From contig DKJA01000128.1 of assembly GCA_002454505.1 (NCBI GenBank), positions 62,001 to 126,000 of the forward strand: a stretch of DNA of 64,000 nt, in the 5' to 3' direction. Below, one piece after another: positions 24,326-34,282 of this stretch (position 1 is its first letter; every line of letters starts with the position of its first letter). Source of the DNA: Oxalobacteraceae bacterium UBA6704 (GTDB lineage Bacteria > Pseudomonadota > Gammaproteobacteria > Burkholderiales > Burkholderiaceae_D). The notes below the pieces were generated by a model. It had not been told where the DNA came from. It made no database searches and worked only from the letters and a program-made list of their open reading frames with translations. The position numbers and the translations under genes are program-made.

Positions 24326-25570
24326 ATGAAGGCACTGGAAGGCGTACGCGTTCTCGATTTCACCCACGTTCAGTCAGGCCCCACGTGCACGCAGCTGCTC
24401 GCGTGGTTCGGCGCCGATGTCATCAAGGTCGAGCGGGCCGGCGAGGGCGATGCCACGCGCGCGCAGCTGCGCGACATTCCCGGCGTGGACAGCCTGTATT
24501 TCACGATGCTGAACCATAACAAGCGCTCGATGACGCTGGACACCAAGCGCCCGGCCGGCAAGGAAGTACTGGAGACCTTGATCAAGGACTGCGACGTGCT
24601 GGTCGAGAATTTCGCACCCGGCGCGCTGGACCGGATGGGCTTTTCGTGGGAGCGCATCCAGGAACTGAATCCCCGCATGATCGTCGCCTCCGTCAAAGGC
24701 TTCGGGCCGGGGCCGTACGAACACTGCAAGGTCTACGAGAACGTCGCGCAATGCACCGGCGGTTCCGCCGCGACCACGGGCTTTGCCGACGGCCCGCCCG
24801 TCGTCACCGGTGCGCAGATCGGCGACAGCGGCAGCGGCCTGCACCTGGCGCTGGGCATCGTCACCGCCCTCTATCAGCGCAACACCACGGGCCGCGGCCA
24901 GCGCGTGCTGACGGCGATGCAGGATGCGGTGCTGAACCTGTGCCGCGTCAAGCTGCGCGACCAGCAGCGGCTCGAGCGCACCGGCGTGATGGAAGAGTAT
25001 CCGCAGTTCGCCGGCGGCACGTTCGGCGAATCCGTACCGCGCGCCGGCAATGCGTCCGGCGGCGGCCAGCCCGGCTGGATCCTCAAGTGCAAGGGCTGGG
25101 AAACCGATCCGAACGCGTATATCTACTTCATCGCGCAGGCGGCCGTGTGGCCGTCGATCTGCAAGGTCATCGGCCTGGAAGACTGGGTCACCCATCCCGA
25201 CTTCGCCACGCCGCGCGCGCGGCTGCCGCGGCTGATGGAAATCTTCGCCGCCGTCGAGGAATGGACCAAGACGCAGACCAAGTACGAAGCGATGGATGTG
25301 CTGAATCAGTACGACATCCCGTGCGGGCCGATCCTGTCGATGAAGGAGATCGCCGACGAACCTTCGCTGCGCGCCACCGGCACGATCGTCGAAGTGGATC
25401 ATCCGGAGCGGGGGCCGTATCTGACGGTGGGCAATCCGATCAAGCTGTCCGACAGTCCCACGGAGGTGACGCGATCGCCGCTGCTGGGGGAGCATACGGA
25501 GGAAGTGCTGTCGCAGCTGGGGTATAGCGCCGTGCAGATTTCGGCGTTGCGGGAGGAGCGGGTGATTTGA
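24326..25570 (+). CDS. frc: Formyl-CoA:oxalate CoA-transferase, copy 1
   Basis: 414 aa, class III CoA-transferase. Moves CoA from formyl-CoA to oxalate, giving oxalyl-CoA and formate, in the cytoplasm. Evidence: LDFTHVQSGPTCTQLLAW, catalytic Asp167 in QIGDSGSG (equivalent to Asp169 of Oxalobacter FRC), the glycine loop SGGGQPGW, and LGEHTEEVL near the end. The residue matching FRC Trp48 appears to be Gln (RAQLRD). The GGAGACTGGCATG start context is nearly the same as that of copy 2. It follows an FNR-type site and is separated from the rest of the cluster by a LysR gene on the other strand. Confidence 0.93.
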   Translation: MKALEGVRVLDFTHVQSGPTCTQLLAWFGADVIKVERAGEGDATRAQLRDIPGVDSLYFTMLNHNKRSMTLDTKRPAGKEVLETLIKDCDVLVENFAPGALDRMGFSWERIQELNPRMIVASVKGFGPGPYEHCKVYENVAQCTGGSAATTGFADGPPVVTGAQIGDSGSGLHLALGIVTALYQRNTTGRGQRVLTAMQDAVLNLCRVKLRDQQRLERTGVMEEYPQFAGGTFGESVPRAGNASGGGQPGWILKCKGWETDPNAYIYFIAQAAVWPSICKVIGLEDWVTHPDFATPRARLPRLMEIFAAVEEWTKTQTKYEAMDVLNQYDIPCGPILSMKEIADEPSLRATGTIVEVDHPERGPYLTVGNPIKLSDSPTEVTRSPLLGEHTEEVLSQLGYSAVQISALREERVI

Positions 25571-25627
25571 TGCGGTGCGGACTGTTCCCTGTTCTGCTAT
25601 TTGTTCAGCGTACCGGCAACGTCAGAA

Positions 25628-26620
25628 TCAACCGAGCTGCTCTTCGCTCAGCGTAGCGGCAACGTCAAAATCAGCCCCGGGGACAGGCCCCTGCGGGGAC
25701 AGTCCCCCGCCCGCGGGCCGGGTCCAGTACCCTGGCTGCGCATACGTCGCCTTCAACATCTCGATGAACGCGCGCACCCGCGCCGGCAGATGCCGCTGCT
25801 GCATATAGACAGCCATGATGTCGTAGTCGGGCAGCGCGTAGTCGTCCAGCACCGTCAGCAGTTCGCCCGCCGCCAGCTGCGACTGGATTTCCCACGTCGA
25901 GCGCCACGCCAGACCCAGTCCCTCGCCGGCCCACCGGTGCAGCAGTTCGCCGTCGTTGCAATCGAGGTTGCCGTTCACCTTGATCGTCACGGGCTTGCCG
26001 TCCCTCTGAAAATACCAGCCCCGCTGCTGGCCGCCCTGCAGGTTGAAGGCCAGGCAGTTGTGGTGCGCAAGATCGTCCAGCGTTTGCGGAATGCCGCAGC
26101 GCGCGAAGTAGGTCGGCGTACCGCACACCACGCGCCGGTTGGTGGCCAGCCGCACCGCGACGAAACTGGGATCGAGCACGCCGCCGATCCGTATCCCCAG
26201 TTCATAGCCCTCGCGCACGAGGTCCACCACCTGGTCCGTCAGGTTGAACGAGATGCGCACTTTCGGATTCGCGGCCAGGAAGGCCGGCGCATGGGGCGCC
26301 ACGTGCAGCCGGCCGAATGCCGCCGGCGCGGACACGATCAGGTGGCCGCTCGCATCGTCGCGGCCTTCGGAGACGATGGTCTCGGCCGTCTCCAGGTCGG
26401 CCAGCAGCTTGCGGCAGTGGTCGAGAAAGACAGTGCCCGATTCGGTCAGCGTCAGGTGGCGCGTCGTGCGGTGCAGCAGCTTGACGCCGAGGCGCCGTTC
26501 CAGCGCATCGATGCGGCGGCCCAGCATCACCGGCGTCACGTGCTGCGCCAGCGCAGCGCGCGCCAGGCTGCCCTGGTCGACCGCTTCGACGAACGCGGTC
26601 ATCTCCTTGATCTTGTCCAT
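25628..26620 (-). CDS. LysR-family regulator, divergent from gcl
   Basis: 330 aa. N-terminal winged helix (about 1-65; MTAFVEAVDQGSLARAALAQ, RTTRHLTLTESG) and a LysR substrate-binding domain (about 88-300). It faces away from gcl across a 114-nt gap holding the palindrome ATACC-CCA-GGTAT, so it is probably the glyoxylate-branch regulator (inference). Its last ~28 residues (PAGGGLSPQGPVPGADF onward) are encoded by a dispersed GGGGACAG repeat, so the natural C-terminus has been replaced or extended. Normal LysR proteins end near residue 300-305. Confidence 0.88.
   Translation of the reverse strand: MDKIKEMTAFVEAVDQGSLARAALAQHVTPVMLGRRIDALERRLGVKLLHRTTRHLTLTESGTVFLDHCRKLLADLETAETIVSEGRDDASGHLIVSAPAAFGRLHVAPHAPAFLAANPKVRISFNLTDQVVDLVREGYELGIRIGGVLDPSFVAVRLATNRRVVCGTPTYFARCGIPQTLDDLAHHNCLAFNLQGGQQRGWYFQRDGKPVTIKVNGNLDCNDGELLHRWAGEGLGLAWRSTWEIQSQLAAGELLTVLDDYALPDYDIMAVYMQQRHLPARVRAFIEMLKATYAQPGYWTRPAGGGLSPQGPVPGADFDVAATLSEEQLG
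25675..25707. repeat. GGGGACAG dispersed repeat, single arm
   Basis: This 33-nt unit is identical, base for base, to the right arm of the inverted repeat at 36183-36215. Here only one arm is present and it lies inside the 3' end of the LysR gene, supplying part of its last codons. Confidence 0.85.
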
Positions 26621-26634
26621 GCACCGAGTATTCC

Positions 26635-26647
26635 ATACCCCAGGTAT
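26635..26647. promoter_or_regulatory. Palindrome between lysR and gcl
   Basis: ATACC-CCA-GGTAT, a perfect 5-3-5 inverted repeat of 13 bp with the T-N11-A-like form of LysR sites, placed in the divergent promoter region. Candidate operator of the LysR protein at 25628-26620. Confidence 0.5.
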
Positions 26648-26734
26648 CGGATAAATGGATTTTTTGTGTTCTTATCAAGCGCGCTTCAACGCTCTAGCAT
26701 GGCCCCATCGAAATCCAACGACTCGGGAGGCATG

Positions 26735-28477
<1,743 letters not shown>

Positions 28478-28480
28478 ACC

Positions 28481-29257
28481 ATGAAACTGGCCGCCAACCT
28501 GACGATGCTGTTCACCGAATCCGACTTCCTCGACCGCTTCGGGCTGGCCGCGCAGGCCGGCTTCAAGGGCGTCGAGTTCCTGTTCCCGTATGCCTATCCG
28601 GCGCAGACCATCGCCGCCAAGCTCGATGCCAACCGTCTCGAGCTGGTGCTGCACAACCTGCCGGCCGGCGACTGGGCCGGCGGCGACCGCGGCATCGCCT
28701 GCCACCCGGCGCGGCGCGGCGAGTTCGAGGACGGCCTGGCCGTGGCCGTCGCCTATGCGCAGGCGCTGGGCGTCAAGCAGCTGAACTGCCTGGCCGGCAT
28801 CGTGCCGCGCGGCGTCGACCATGGCGAGGCACACGAAACGCTGGTCGCGAACCTGAAATTCGCCGCGCGCCGGCTGAAGGACGAAGGCATCGCGCTGCTG
28901 GTCGAGCCGATCAACACCTTCGACATCCCCGGCTTCTTCCTGAACGGCACCAAACAGGCGCTGGACATCATCGAGGAAACCGGTTCCGACAACCTGTTCC
29001 TGCAGTACGACATCTATCACATGCAGCGCATGGAAGGCGAGCTGGCCGCCACGATCAAGGCGCACCTGCCGCGGATCCGGCACATCCAGCTGGCCGACAA
29101 CCCGGGCCGCGGCGAACCGGGCACCGGCGAGATCAACTACCACTACCTGCTCAAATTCCTCGACGACGCGGGTTACACGGGCTGGGTCGGCTGCGAGTAC
29201 AAGCCCCGCACCAGCACCGCCGAAGGCCTCGTGTGGCTGACGGAACACGGCGCGTGA
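28481..29257 (+). CDS. hyi: Hydroxypyruvate isomerase
   Basis: 258 aa, TIM-barrel of the xylose-isomerase-like fold. Interconverts hydroxypyruvate and tartronate semialdehyde. Markers: GFKGVEFLFPYAYPA (about 28), NCLAGIVPRG (about 103), LLVEPINTFDIPGFFLNGT with metal-binding Glu, LQYDIYHMQRMEGEL and the end VGCEYKPRTST. It starts 3 nt after the gcl stop, and glxR follows 28 nt later, the classic glyoxylate-to-glycerate order. Confidence 0.94.
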   Translation: MKLAANLTMLFTESDFLDRFGLAAQAGFKGVEFLFPYAYPAQTIAAKLDANRLELVLHNLPAGDWAGGDRGIACHPARRGEFEDGLAVAVAYAQALGVKQLNCLAGIVPRGVDHGEAHETLVANLKFAARRLKDEGIALLVEPINTFDIPGFFLNGTKQALDIIEETGSDNLFLQYDIYHMQRMEGELAATIKAHLPRIRHIQLADNPGRGEPGTGEINYHYLLKFLDDAGYTGWVGCEYKPRTSTAEGLVWLTEHGA

Positions 29258-29285
29258 ATCTTTTTCAATCCAAACGGAGACCATC

Positions 29286-30173
29286 ATGACGAAAGTAGGA
29301 TTCATCGGGCTGGGCATCATGGGCGGGCCGATGGCCGGCCACCTGCAGGCGGGCGGCTGCAAGCTGTACCTGCACGACGTGAAGAACCCGCCGCTGGCGC
29401 TGGTCGAGGGCGGCGCCACCGTGTGCACCAATGCGGGCGAAGTGGCCAAGCGGGCCGACATCGTCATCGTCATGGTGCCCGACACGCCGCAGGTCGAGGA
29501 AGTGCTGTTCGGCGAGAACGGCGTGGCGGCCGCGCTCACGCCCGGCAAGATCGTCGTCGACATGAGTTCCATCAGCCCGCTGGCCACCAAGGAATTCGCG
29601 AAGAAGATCAACAAGCGCGACTGCGACTACATCGATGCCCCCGTGTCGGGCGGCGAAGTGGGCGCCAAGGCGGCCAGCCTGACGATCATGGCCGGCGGCT
29701 CGCCCGAGGCGTTCGAGCGGGTCAAGCCGCTGTTCGCCATGATGGGCAAGAACATCACGCTGGTGGGCGCCAACGGCGACGGCCAGACGGCCAAGGTGGC
29801 CAACCAGATCATCGTCGCGCTGACGATCCAGGCCGTGTCGGAAGCGCTGCTGTTCGCCTCGAAGGCGGGCGCCGATCCGGCCAAGGTGCGCGAGGCGCTG
29901 ATGGGCGGCTTTGCCGCGTCGCGCATCCTCGAGGTGCACGGCGAGCGGATGGTCAAGCGCACGTTCGCGCCGGGCTTCCGCATCGCGCTGCACCAGAAGG
30001 ACCTGAACCTGGCGCTGCAGGGCGCGAAGAGCCTGGGCATCTCGTTGCCGACGACGGCGATCACGCAGGAACTGATGAATTCCTGCGCCGCCAACGGCCT
30101 GGCGCAGCTGGATCACTCGGCGCTATGCCAGGCGATCGAACGGATGGCCAACCATCCGATCGCGGCCGGCTGA
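29286..30173 (+). CDS. glxR: Tartronate semialdehyde reductase
   Basis: 295 aa, beta-hydroxyacid dehydrogenase family. Reduces tartronate semialdehyde to D-glycerate. Rossmann motif GLGIMGGPMAGHL (about 8-20), substrate loop DAPVSGGEVGAKAASLTIM (about 117-135) and the catalytic-lysine motif GQTAKVANQI (about 166-175). GGAGA precedes ATG 29286. No glycerate kinase, the next step, is present in the window. Confidence 0.94.
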   Translation: MTKVGFIGLGIMGGPMAGHLQAGGCKLYLHDVKNPPLALVEGGATVCTNAGEVAKRADIVIVMVPDTPQVEEVLFGENGVAAALTPGKIVVDMSSISPLATKEFAKKINKRDCDYIDAPVSGGEVGAKAASLTIMAGGSPEAFERVKPLFAMMGKNITLVGANGDGQTAKVANQIIVALTIQAVSEALLFASKAGADPAKVREALMGGFAASRILEVHGERMVKRTFAPGFRIALHQKDLNLALQGAKSLGISLPTTAITQELMNSCAANGLAQLDHSALCQAIERMANHPIAAG

Positions 30174-30186
30174 TGGCGGGGCGATC

Positions 30187-31119
30187 ATGAGCACGATGGT
30201 GATGTTCCACCCGGCCTGCCTGGAGCACAAGCCGGGTGCCGGCCACCCGGAATCGCCGCAGCGGCTGGAGGCCGTGATGCAGGCTCTGTGGGAGCCCGAG
30301 TTCGCGCAGCTGGACTGGCGCGAGGCACCCAGGGGCACGCGCGAGCAGGTGCTGCTGGTGCACGAGCTGGGCTATGTGGATGCCGTCGAGGCGATGGTGC
30401 CCAGCACCGGGCTGGTGCTGCTCGATGGCGGCGACACGGCGATGTCGCCCGGCTCGTGGGAGGCGGTGATGCATTGCGTGGGCGCCGCCTGTGCGGGCGT
30501 GGATGCCGTGATGGCGGGCGAGGCGGACAATGTGTTCTGCGCCACCCGTCCCTGCGGCCACCACGCCGAGCCGGGCCGGGCGATGGGCTTCTGCATCTTC
30601 AACCAGATCGCCATCGCCGCCGTGCACGCACTCGACACGCATGGGCTGAAACGGGTGGCCGTGGTCGATTTCGACGTCCACCACGGCAACGGCACGCAGG
30701 CCGCCTTCTGGCACCGCAGCGAGTTGTTCTTCGGCTCCAGCCACCAGTCGCCGCTGTACCCCGGCACCGGCCTGGCGCAGGAGACGGGCGACAGCGGCAA
30801 CATCGTCAACGTACCGCTGCCGCCCGGCTGCGGTTCGACCCAGTTCCGCGCCCGCGTGGCGGACGTGCTGTTGCCCGCACTGCGCCGTTTTGAGCCGGAG
30901 CTGATCCTGATCTCGGCCGGCTTCGATGCGCACAAGCTCGATCCGCTGGCGCAGCTGCAGCTGGAGAGCGACGATTTCGGCTGGGTGACGAAGGAGGTGA
31001 TGGCGATTGCCGCCGACGTGTGCCAGGGCAGAGTGGTGTCGGTGCTGGAAGGCGGCTACAGCGGGGAAGGGCTGGCTGGCGGTACCACGGCGCACGTGCG
31101 GGCGCTGATGGGGCACTGA
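30187..31119 (+). CDS. Histone-deacetylase-fold hydrolase
   Basis: 310 aa, AcuC/acetylpolyamine amidohydrolase superfamily. Zinc site and catalytic residues visible in RPCGHHAEPGRAMGFCIFN (about 119-137), VVDFDVHHGNGTQ (about 157-169) and ISAGFDAHKLDPL (about 242-254). Substrate unknown: bacterial members deacetylate polyamines, acetyl-lysine or other amides. It starts 13 nt after glxR on the same strand, so it is probably co-transcribed with gcl-hyi-glxR; why an HDAC-like enzyme would serve glyoxylate metabolism is not evident. Confidence 0.88.
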   Translation: MSTMVMFHPACLEHKPGAGHPESPQRLEAVMQALWEPEFAQLDWREAPRGTREQVLLVHELGYVDAVEAMVPSTGLVLLDGGDTAMSPGSWEAVMHCVGAACAGVDAVMAGEADNVFCATRPCGHHAEPGRAMGFCIFNQIAIAAVHALDTHGLKRVAVVDFDVHHGNGTQAAFWHRSELFFGSSHQSPLYPGTGLAQETGDSGNIVNVPLPPGCGSTQFRARVADVLLPALRRFEPELILISAGFDAHKLDPLAQLQLESDDFGWVTKEVMAIAADVCQGRVVSVLEGGYSGEGLAGGTTAHVRALMGH

Positions 31120-31126
31120 CGCGGCC

Positions 31127-32047
31127 TCAGGCGGTCGGGATCAGCGCCGCGATTCTCTCCGCCCCCTCGTCCAGCAGGAACTGCCGGAACGCCTGCGCCA
31201 CCGGCGGCAGTCGCTTCTCGCGCCGGTGCACCACGTACCAGTGCAGCATCAGCGGGAAGCCATCCACGGGCAGCACGACGAGGCTGCCCGCCGTCACCTC
31301 GCGTCCGATCGTGTGCGCCGACAGGAAGCCAAGGCCGATGCCGGCAATCACCGCCTGCTTGATCGTTTCCGTGCTGCGGATCTCCATCGCCACCTGCACT
31401 TCGTCCAGCAGCGGGCCGAACGCATCTTCCATCGAATGCCAGGTATCGGAACCCCGCTCGCGCACGACGAACGGGTGGCGCAGCAGTTCGGCCATCGTGA
31501 TGCGGGCGCGGTCCGCCAGCGGGTGGTCGGGCGGCGCGACGATCACGTAAGGGTGCGGCGCGAATGCATCGTTCTGCGTGTCTTCCGCATGGGGCGGGCG
31601 CACCATCACGGCCAGGTCCGTGCGGTTGGCCGCCAGCTGGCCCAGCAACTCCTCGCGGTTGTACACGGTGAGGTTCAGCTGCACGCCCGCGTGCCGGCGC
31701 GCGAAGGCCACCATCAGCTGCGGGAAGAAATAATCGCCGGCGCTGATCACCGCCACGTTCAGCTTGCCGCCGGCGATGCCGCGGTACTGCATCATCGCTG
31801 TCTCGGCCGCGTCGAACTGGCCGATGATGGCGCGGCAGTACTGCAGCAGCTCGGTGCCCGCCTGCGTCAGGTAAGTCTTCTTCCCCAACTGCTCGAACAG
31901 CGTGACGCCCACGTGGCCTTCCAGCGTGCGGATCTGCGTCGACACGGCCGGCTGCGTCAGGTGCAGTTCCTCGGCGGCGCGGGAAAAACTCAGATGGCGC
32001 GCGACGGCTTCGAAAGCCTTCAGCTGGCGCAGCGTGGCATTCCTCAT
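31127..32047 (-). CDS. LysR-family regulator (CbbR-like)
   Basis: 306 aa from ATG 32047 (MRNATLRQLKAFEAVARHLS); the longer frame to 32314 overlaps the divergent gene and is rejected. Winged helix about 1-65 (SFSRAAEELHLTQPAVSTQI), effector domain about 88-300. The N-terminal sequence is of the CbbR type, regulators of CO2 fixation and C1 pathways. It is divergent from the small gene at 32166 and 166 nt from it by start-to-start context, so it may control that gene and the oxlT region. The effector is unknown. Confidence 0.88.
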   Translation of the reverse strand: MRNATLRQLKAFEAVARHLSFSRAAEELHLTQPAVSTQIRTLEGHVGVTLFEQLGKKTYLTQAGTELLQYCRAIIGQFDAAETAMMQYRGIAGGKLNVAVISAGDYFFPQLMVAFARRHAGVQLNLTVYNREELLGQLAANRTDLAVMVRPPHAEDTQNDAFAPHPYVIVAPPDHPLADRARITMAELLRHPFVVRERGSDTWHSMEDAFGPLLDEVQVAMEIRSTETIKQAVIAGIGLGFLSAHTIGREVTAGSLVVLPVDGFPLMLHWYVVHRREKRLPPVAQAFRQFLLDEGAERIAALIPTA

Positions 32048-32165
32048 GACGCTCCCGGGTATCAACGATCCTGAATGATTATCCCTAAAAACTTTAACTT
32101 TTACTAATCGTTCGATGGGCCTAGTATTGATCGGGAGGCAGCCACACAACAACCGGAGAGATGCC

Positions 32166-32498
32166 ATGACGATCATCAGCAGTGCAGGTTCCAACATCCC
32201 CAGCTTCGAAGCCAATGCGCAGCGCAATGCATGGAACGCCGCCTTCCACGAACTGGGCCTGAGCTGGTTCTGGGATGCCGGCTGCCACCTGCCGGGCGCG
32301 GGCGACGAGCGCACCTGCGTGCGCGACTACCTGACGCAGTACCAGCCGCATCTGCTGGCCGCGTATGACGCCGACTTCCTCGTCGATGCGATCCTCGCCG
32401 CGAAGGAACGCTGCGCCGCGCAGATGGGCGCGGCCGGCTGCAACCCCGCCGCCGCGATCGACTGGCGCGAACTGCAGCAGCGGCAGATAGGCGTCTGA
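32166..32498 (+). CDS. Small uncharacterised protein of the oxalate locus
   Basis: 110 aa from ATG 32166 with GGAGAG directly upstream. FEANAQRNAWNAAFHELGLS (about 13-32) and WFWDAGCHLPGAGDERTCVRDYL (split, about 33-55) are distinctive; four cysteines are present. No signal peptide or membrane segment. Divergent from the LysR gene at 31127 and followed by the FNR-type site of oxlT. No known family recognised. A link to oxalate uptake is inferred only from position. Confidence 0.7.
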   Translation: MTIISSAGSNIPSFEANAQRNAWNAAFHELGLSWFWDAGCHLPGAGDERTCVRDYLTQYQPHLLAAYDADFLVDAILAAKERCAAQMGAAGCNPAAAIDWRELQQRQIGV

Positions 32499-32528
32499 GC
32501 TTCACTGAATGCGGCGAATTTTCGAATC

Positions 32529-32542
32529 TTAACCGCGGTCAA
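32529..32542. promoter_or_regulatory. FNR-type palindrome upstream of oxlT
   Basis: TTAAC-CGCG-GTCAA, identical to the site upstream of frc1 including flanking TC and G bases. It lies 164 nt before a 33-codon reading frame and 315 nt before the oxlT start, so the transcript would carry a long leader. Confidence 0.6.
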
Positions 32543-32705
32543 GGATATGCGAAAACCGTTCTTCCACAATCGCCCCATCTGTTGAACTTTACATAAGCGG
32601 CGCCACCTGCCCGCACCCGGAGAGGTACCCACGGTGGCCCGACAAGAAACGGTTCCAGAATCCTTTACGGTAGCTATCGTGAACCCAGAATCAGGAGACA
32701 AGGTC

Positions 32706-32807
32706 ATGAGCAACCCATCGCACCGCAGCACCATCGGCTCCCTTGCGCACGCCGCCGGGCCACCAACCCTTGCCCCTGTTCGGGTCCGGGAGGAAGCACC
32801 GGCCTGA
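32706..32807 (+). CDS. Putative 33-codon leader peptide of oxlT
   Basis: ATG 32706 follows AGGAGACA at good spacing; the frame runs 33 codons to TGA at 32805 and ends 49 nt before the oxlT start. The peptide (begins MSNPSHRSTIGSLAHAAG, Pro/Arg/Ala-rich later) matches nothing I recognise. It could be a translated leader that tunes the transporter or simply a chance frame with a good ribosome-binding site. Confidence 0.4.
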   Translation: MSNPSHRSTIGSLAHAAGPPTLAPVRVREEAPA

Positions 32808-32856
32808 GCAGCGCAGCAAAACACCCGGCATTAAAAAAATTAAAGGGAGACATTGC

Positions 32857-34197
32857 ATGAAAACCGAAGCAGCAGCACTTGAAAGGCCAGCGTCGTTCCG
32901 CTGGATGCAACTGGTGATGGGCATCATCTGCATGGCCATGATCGCCAACCTGCAGTACGGCTGGACGTTATTCGTCAATCCATTATCCGAAGCCCACGGC
33001 TGGTCGAAAGCGGCCATCCAGGTGGCCTTCACTATCTTCATCCTCACCGAAACGTGGCTCGTGCCGATCGAAGGCTGGGCCGTCGACAAATGGGGCCCGC
33101 GGCCCGTCGTGCTGTTCGGCGGCCTGCTGTGCGCAATCGGCTGGGTGATGAACTCGTTCGCGTCCACCCTGTTCGTCCTGTATGTCGCAGCCGCCATCAG
33201 CGGTATCGGCGCCGGCGCCGTCTACGGCACCTGCGTGGGGTCGGCACTGAAATGGTTCCCGGACCGCCGCGGCCTGGCTGCCGGCCTCACGGCCGCCGGC
33301 TTCGGCGCCGGTTCCGCCGCGACGATCATCCCGATCTCGGCCATGATCGAGAACCGCGGCTACCAGGATACCTTCCTGTACTTCGGCATCGGCCAGGGCA
33401 TGGTGGTGATCCTGCTCGCGATGATGATGGCGCGGCCGCCGCACAACGCTGCCAAGGTGGCGAAGAAGAAAAACCCGCACGTGCTGCAGACGACGGCCGA
33501 CTTCACGCCGTCGCAGATGGTCCGCAAACCCGTGTTCTGGGTGATGTACCTGATGTTCGTGCTGGTGGCTGCCGGCGGCCTGATGGCCACGGCGCAGATG
33601 GGTCCGATCGCGAAGGACTTCGAGATCGACGGGGTCAAGTTCAACATCATGGGCATGGTGCTGCCGGCCCTGACGTTCGCCCTGGCCATCGACCGGGTGC
33701 TCAACGGGCTGACGCGGCCGTTCTTCGGCTGGGTGTCCGACCAGATCGGGCGGGAGAAGACGATGTTCATCGCCTTCGCGCTGGAAGCGGTCGGCATCAT
33801 GGCGCTGTACTACTTCGGCCGCGATCCAATCATGTTCGTGATCCTCACCGGCCTGGTGTTCTTTGCCTGGGGCGAGATCTACAGCCTGTTCCCGGCCACC
33901 ACGGCGGACACCTTCGGTACCCGCAACGCCGCCGGCAATGCCGGGCTGATGTACACGGCGAAGGGCACGGCATCGATCTTCGTGCCGCTCTCGAGCGTCA
34001 TCACGGCGGCCAGCGGCAGCTGGGAAGCGGTGTTCTTCATCGGCTGCGGCATGAACGCCGTGGCGGCCATCCTGGCCTGGTGGGTACTGAAACCGATGCG
34101 CAAGCGCTTCATCGAACAGTCCAACGGCCAGGTCAGCGTCGACGAGCACGTGCCGGACGGAACGGCCACGCCGGCCTCGGCCCGCCTGGTGAACTGA
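32857..34197 (+). CDS. oxlT: OxlT-type oxalate:formate antiporter (MFS)
   Basis: 446 aa, 12 membrane segments of the major facilitator superfamily; start at 32857 with AAAGGGAGA upstream. In Oxalobacter OxlT, an Arg and a Lys in the membrane bind oxalate; here Arg287 (NGLTRPFFGW) and Lys369 (MYTAKGTASIF) occupy the expected places. Other marks: VDKWGPRPVVLFGG (loop 2-3) and WFPDRRGLAAGL. Imports oxalate, likely in exchange for formate, feeding Frc and Oxc. Surrounded by oxalate genes and preceded by an FNR-type site. Confidence 0.9.
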   Translation: MKTEAAALERPASFRWMQLVMGIICMAMIANLQYGWTLFVNPLSEAHGWSKAAIQVAFTIFILTETWLVPIEGWAVDKWGPRPVVLFGGLLCAIGWVMNSFASTLFVLYVAAAISGIGAGAVYGTCVGSALKWFPDRRGLAAGLTAAGFGAGSAATIIPISAMIENRGYQDTFLYFGIGQGMVVILLAMMMARPPHNAAKVAKKKNPHVLQTTADFTPSQMVRKPVFWVMYLMFVLVAAGGLMATAQMGPIAKDFEIDGVKFNIMGMVLPALTFALAIDRVLNGLTRPFFGWVSDQIGREKTMFIAFALEAVGIMALYYFGRDPIMFVILTGLVFFAWGEIYSLFPATTADTFGTRNAAGNAGLMYTAKGTASIFVPLSSVITAASGSWEAVFFIGCGMNAVAAILAWWVLKPMRKRFIEQSNGQVSVDEHVPDGTATPASARLVN

Positions 34198-34217
34198 CCG
34201 CGTAGCAACGCAGCAAG

Positions 34218-34243
34218 CGCGTGCGGCGGTTCCGCCGCACGCG
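34218..34243 (+). terminator. Strong hairpin after oxlT
   Basis: 12-bp perfect stem CGCGTGCGGCGG (34218-34229)/CCGCCGCACGCG (34232-34243). No T-run, so it may stabilise the oxlT mRNA end or attenuate rather than fully terminate. Confidence 0.5.
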
Positions 34244-34282
34244 TCCCCCACATCAGAACAATCCCTCCTGAAAGAGGCTCCC

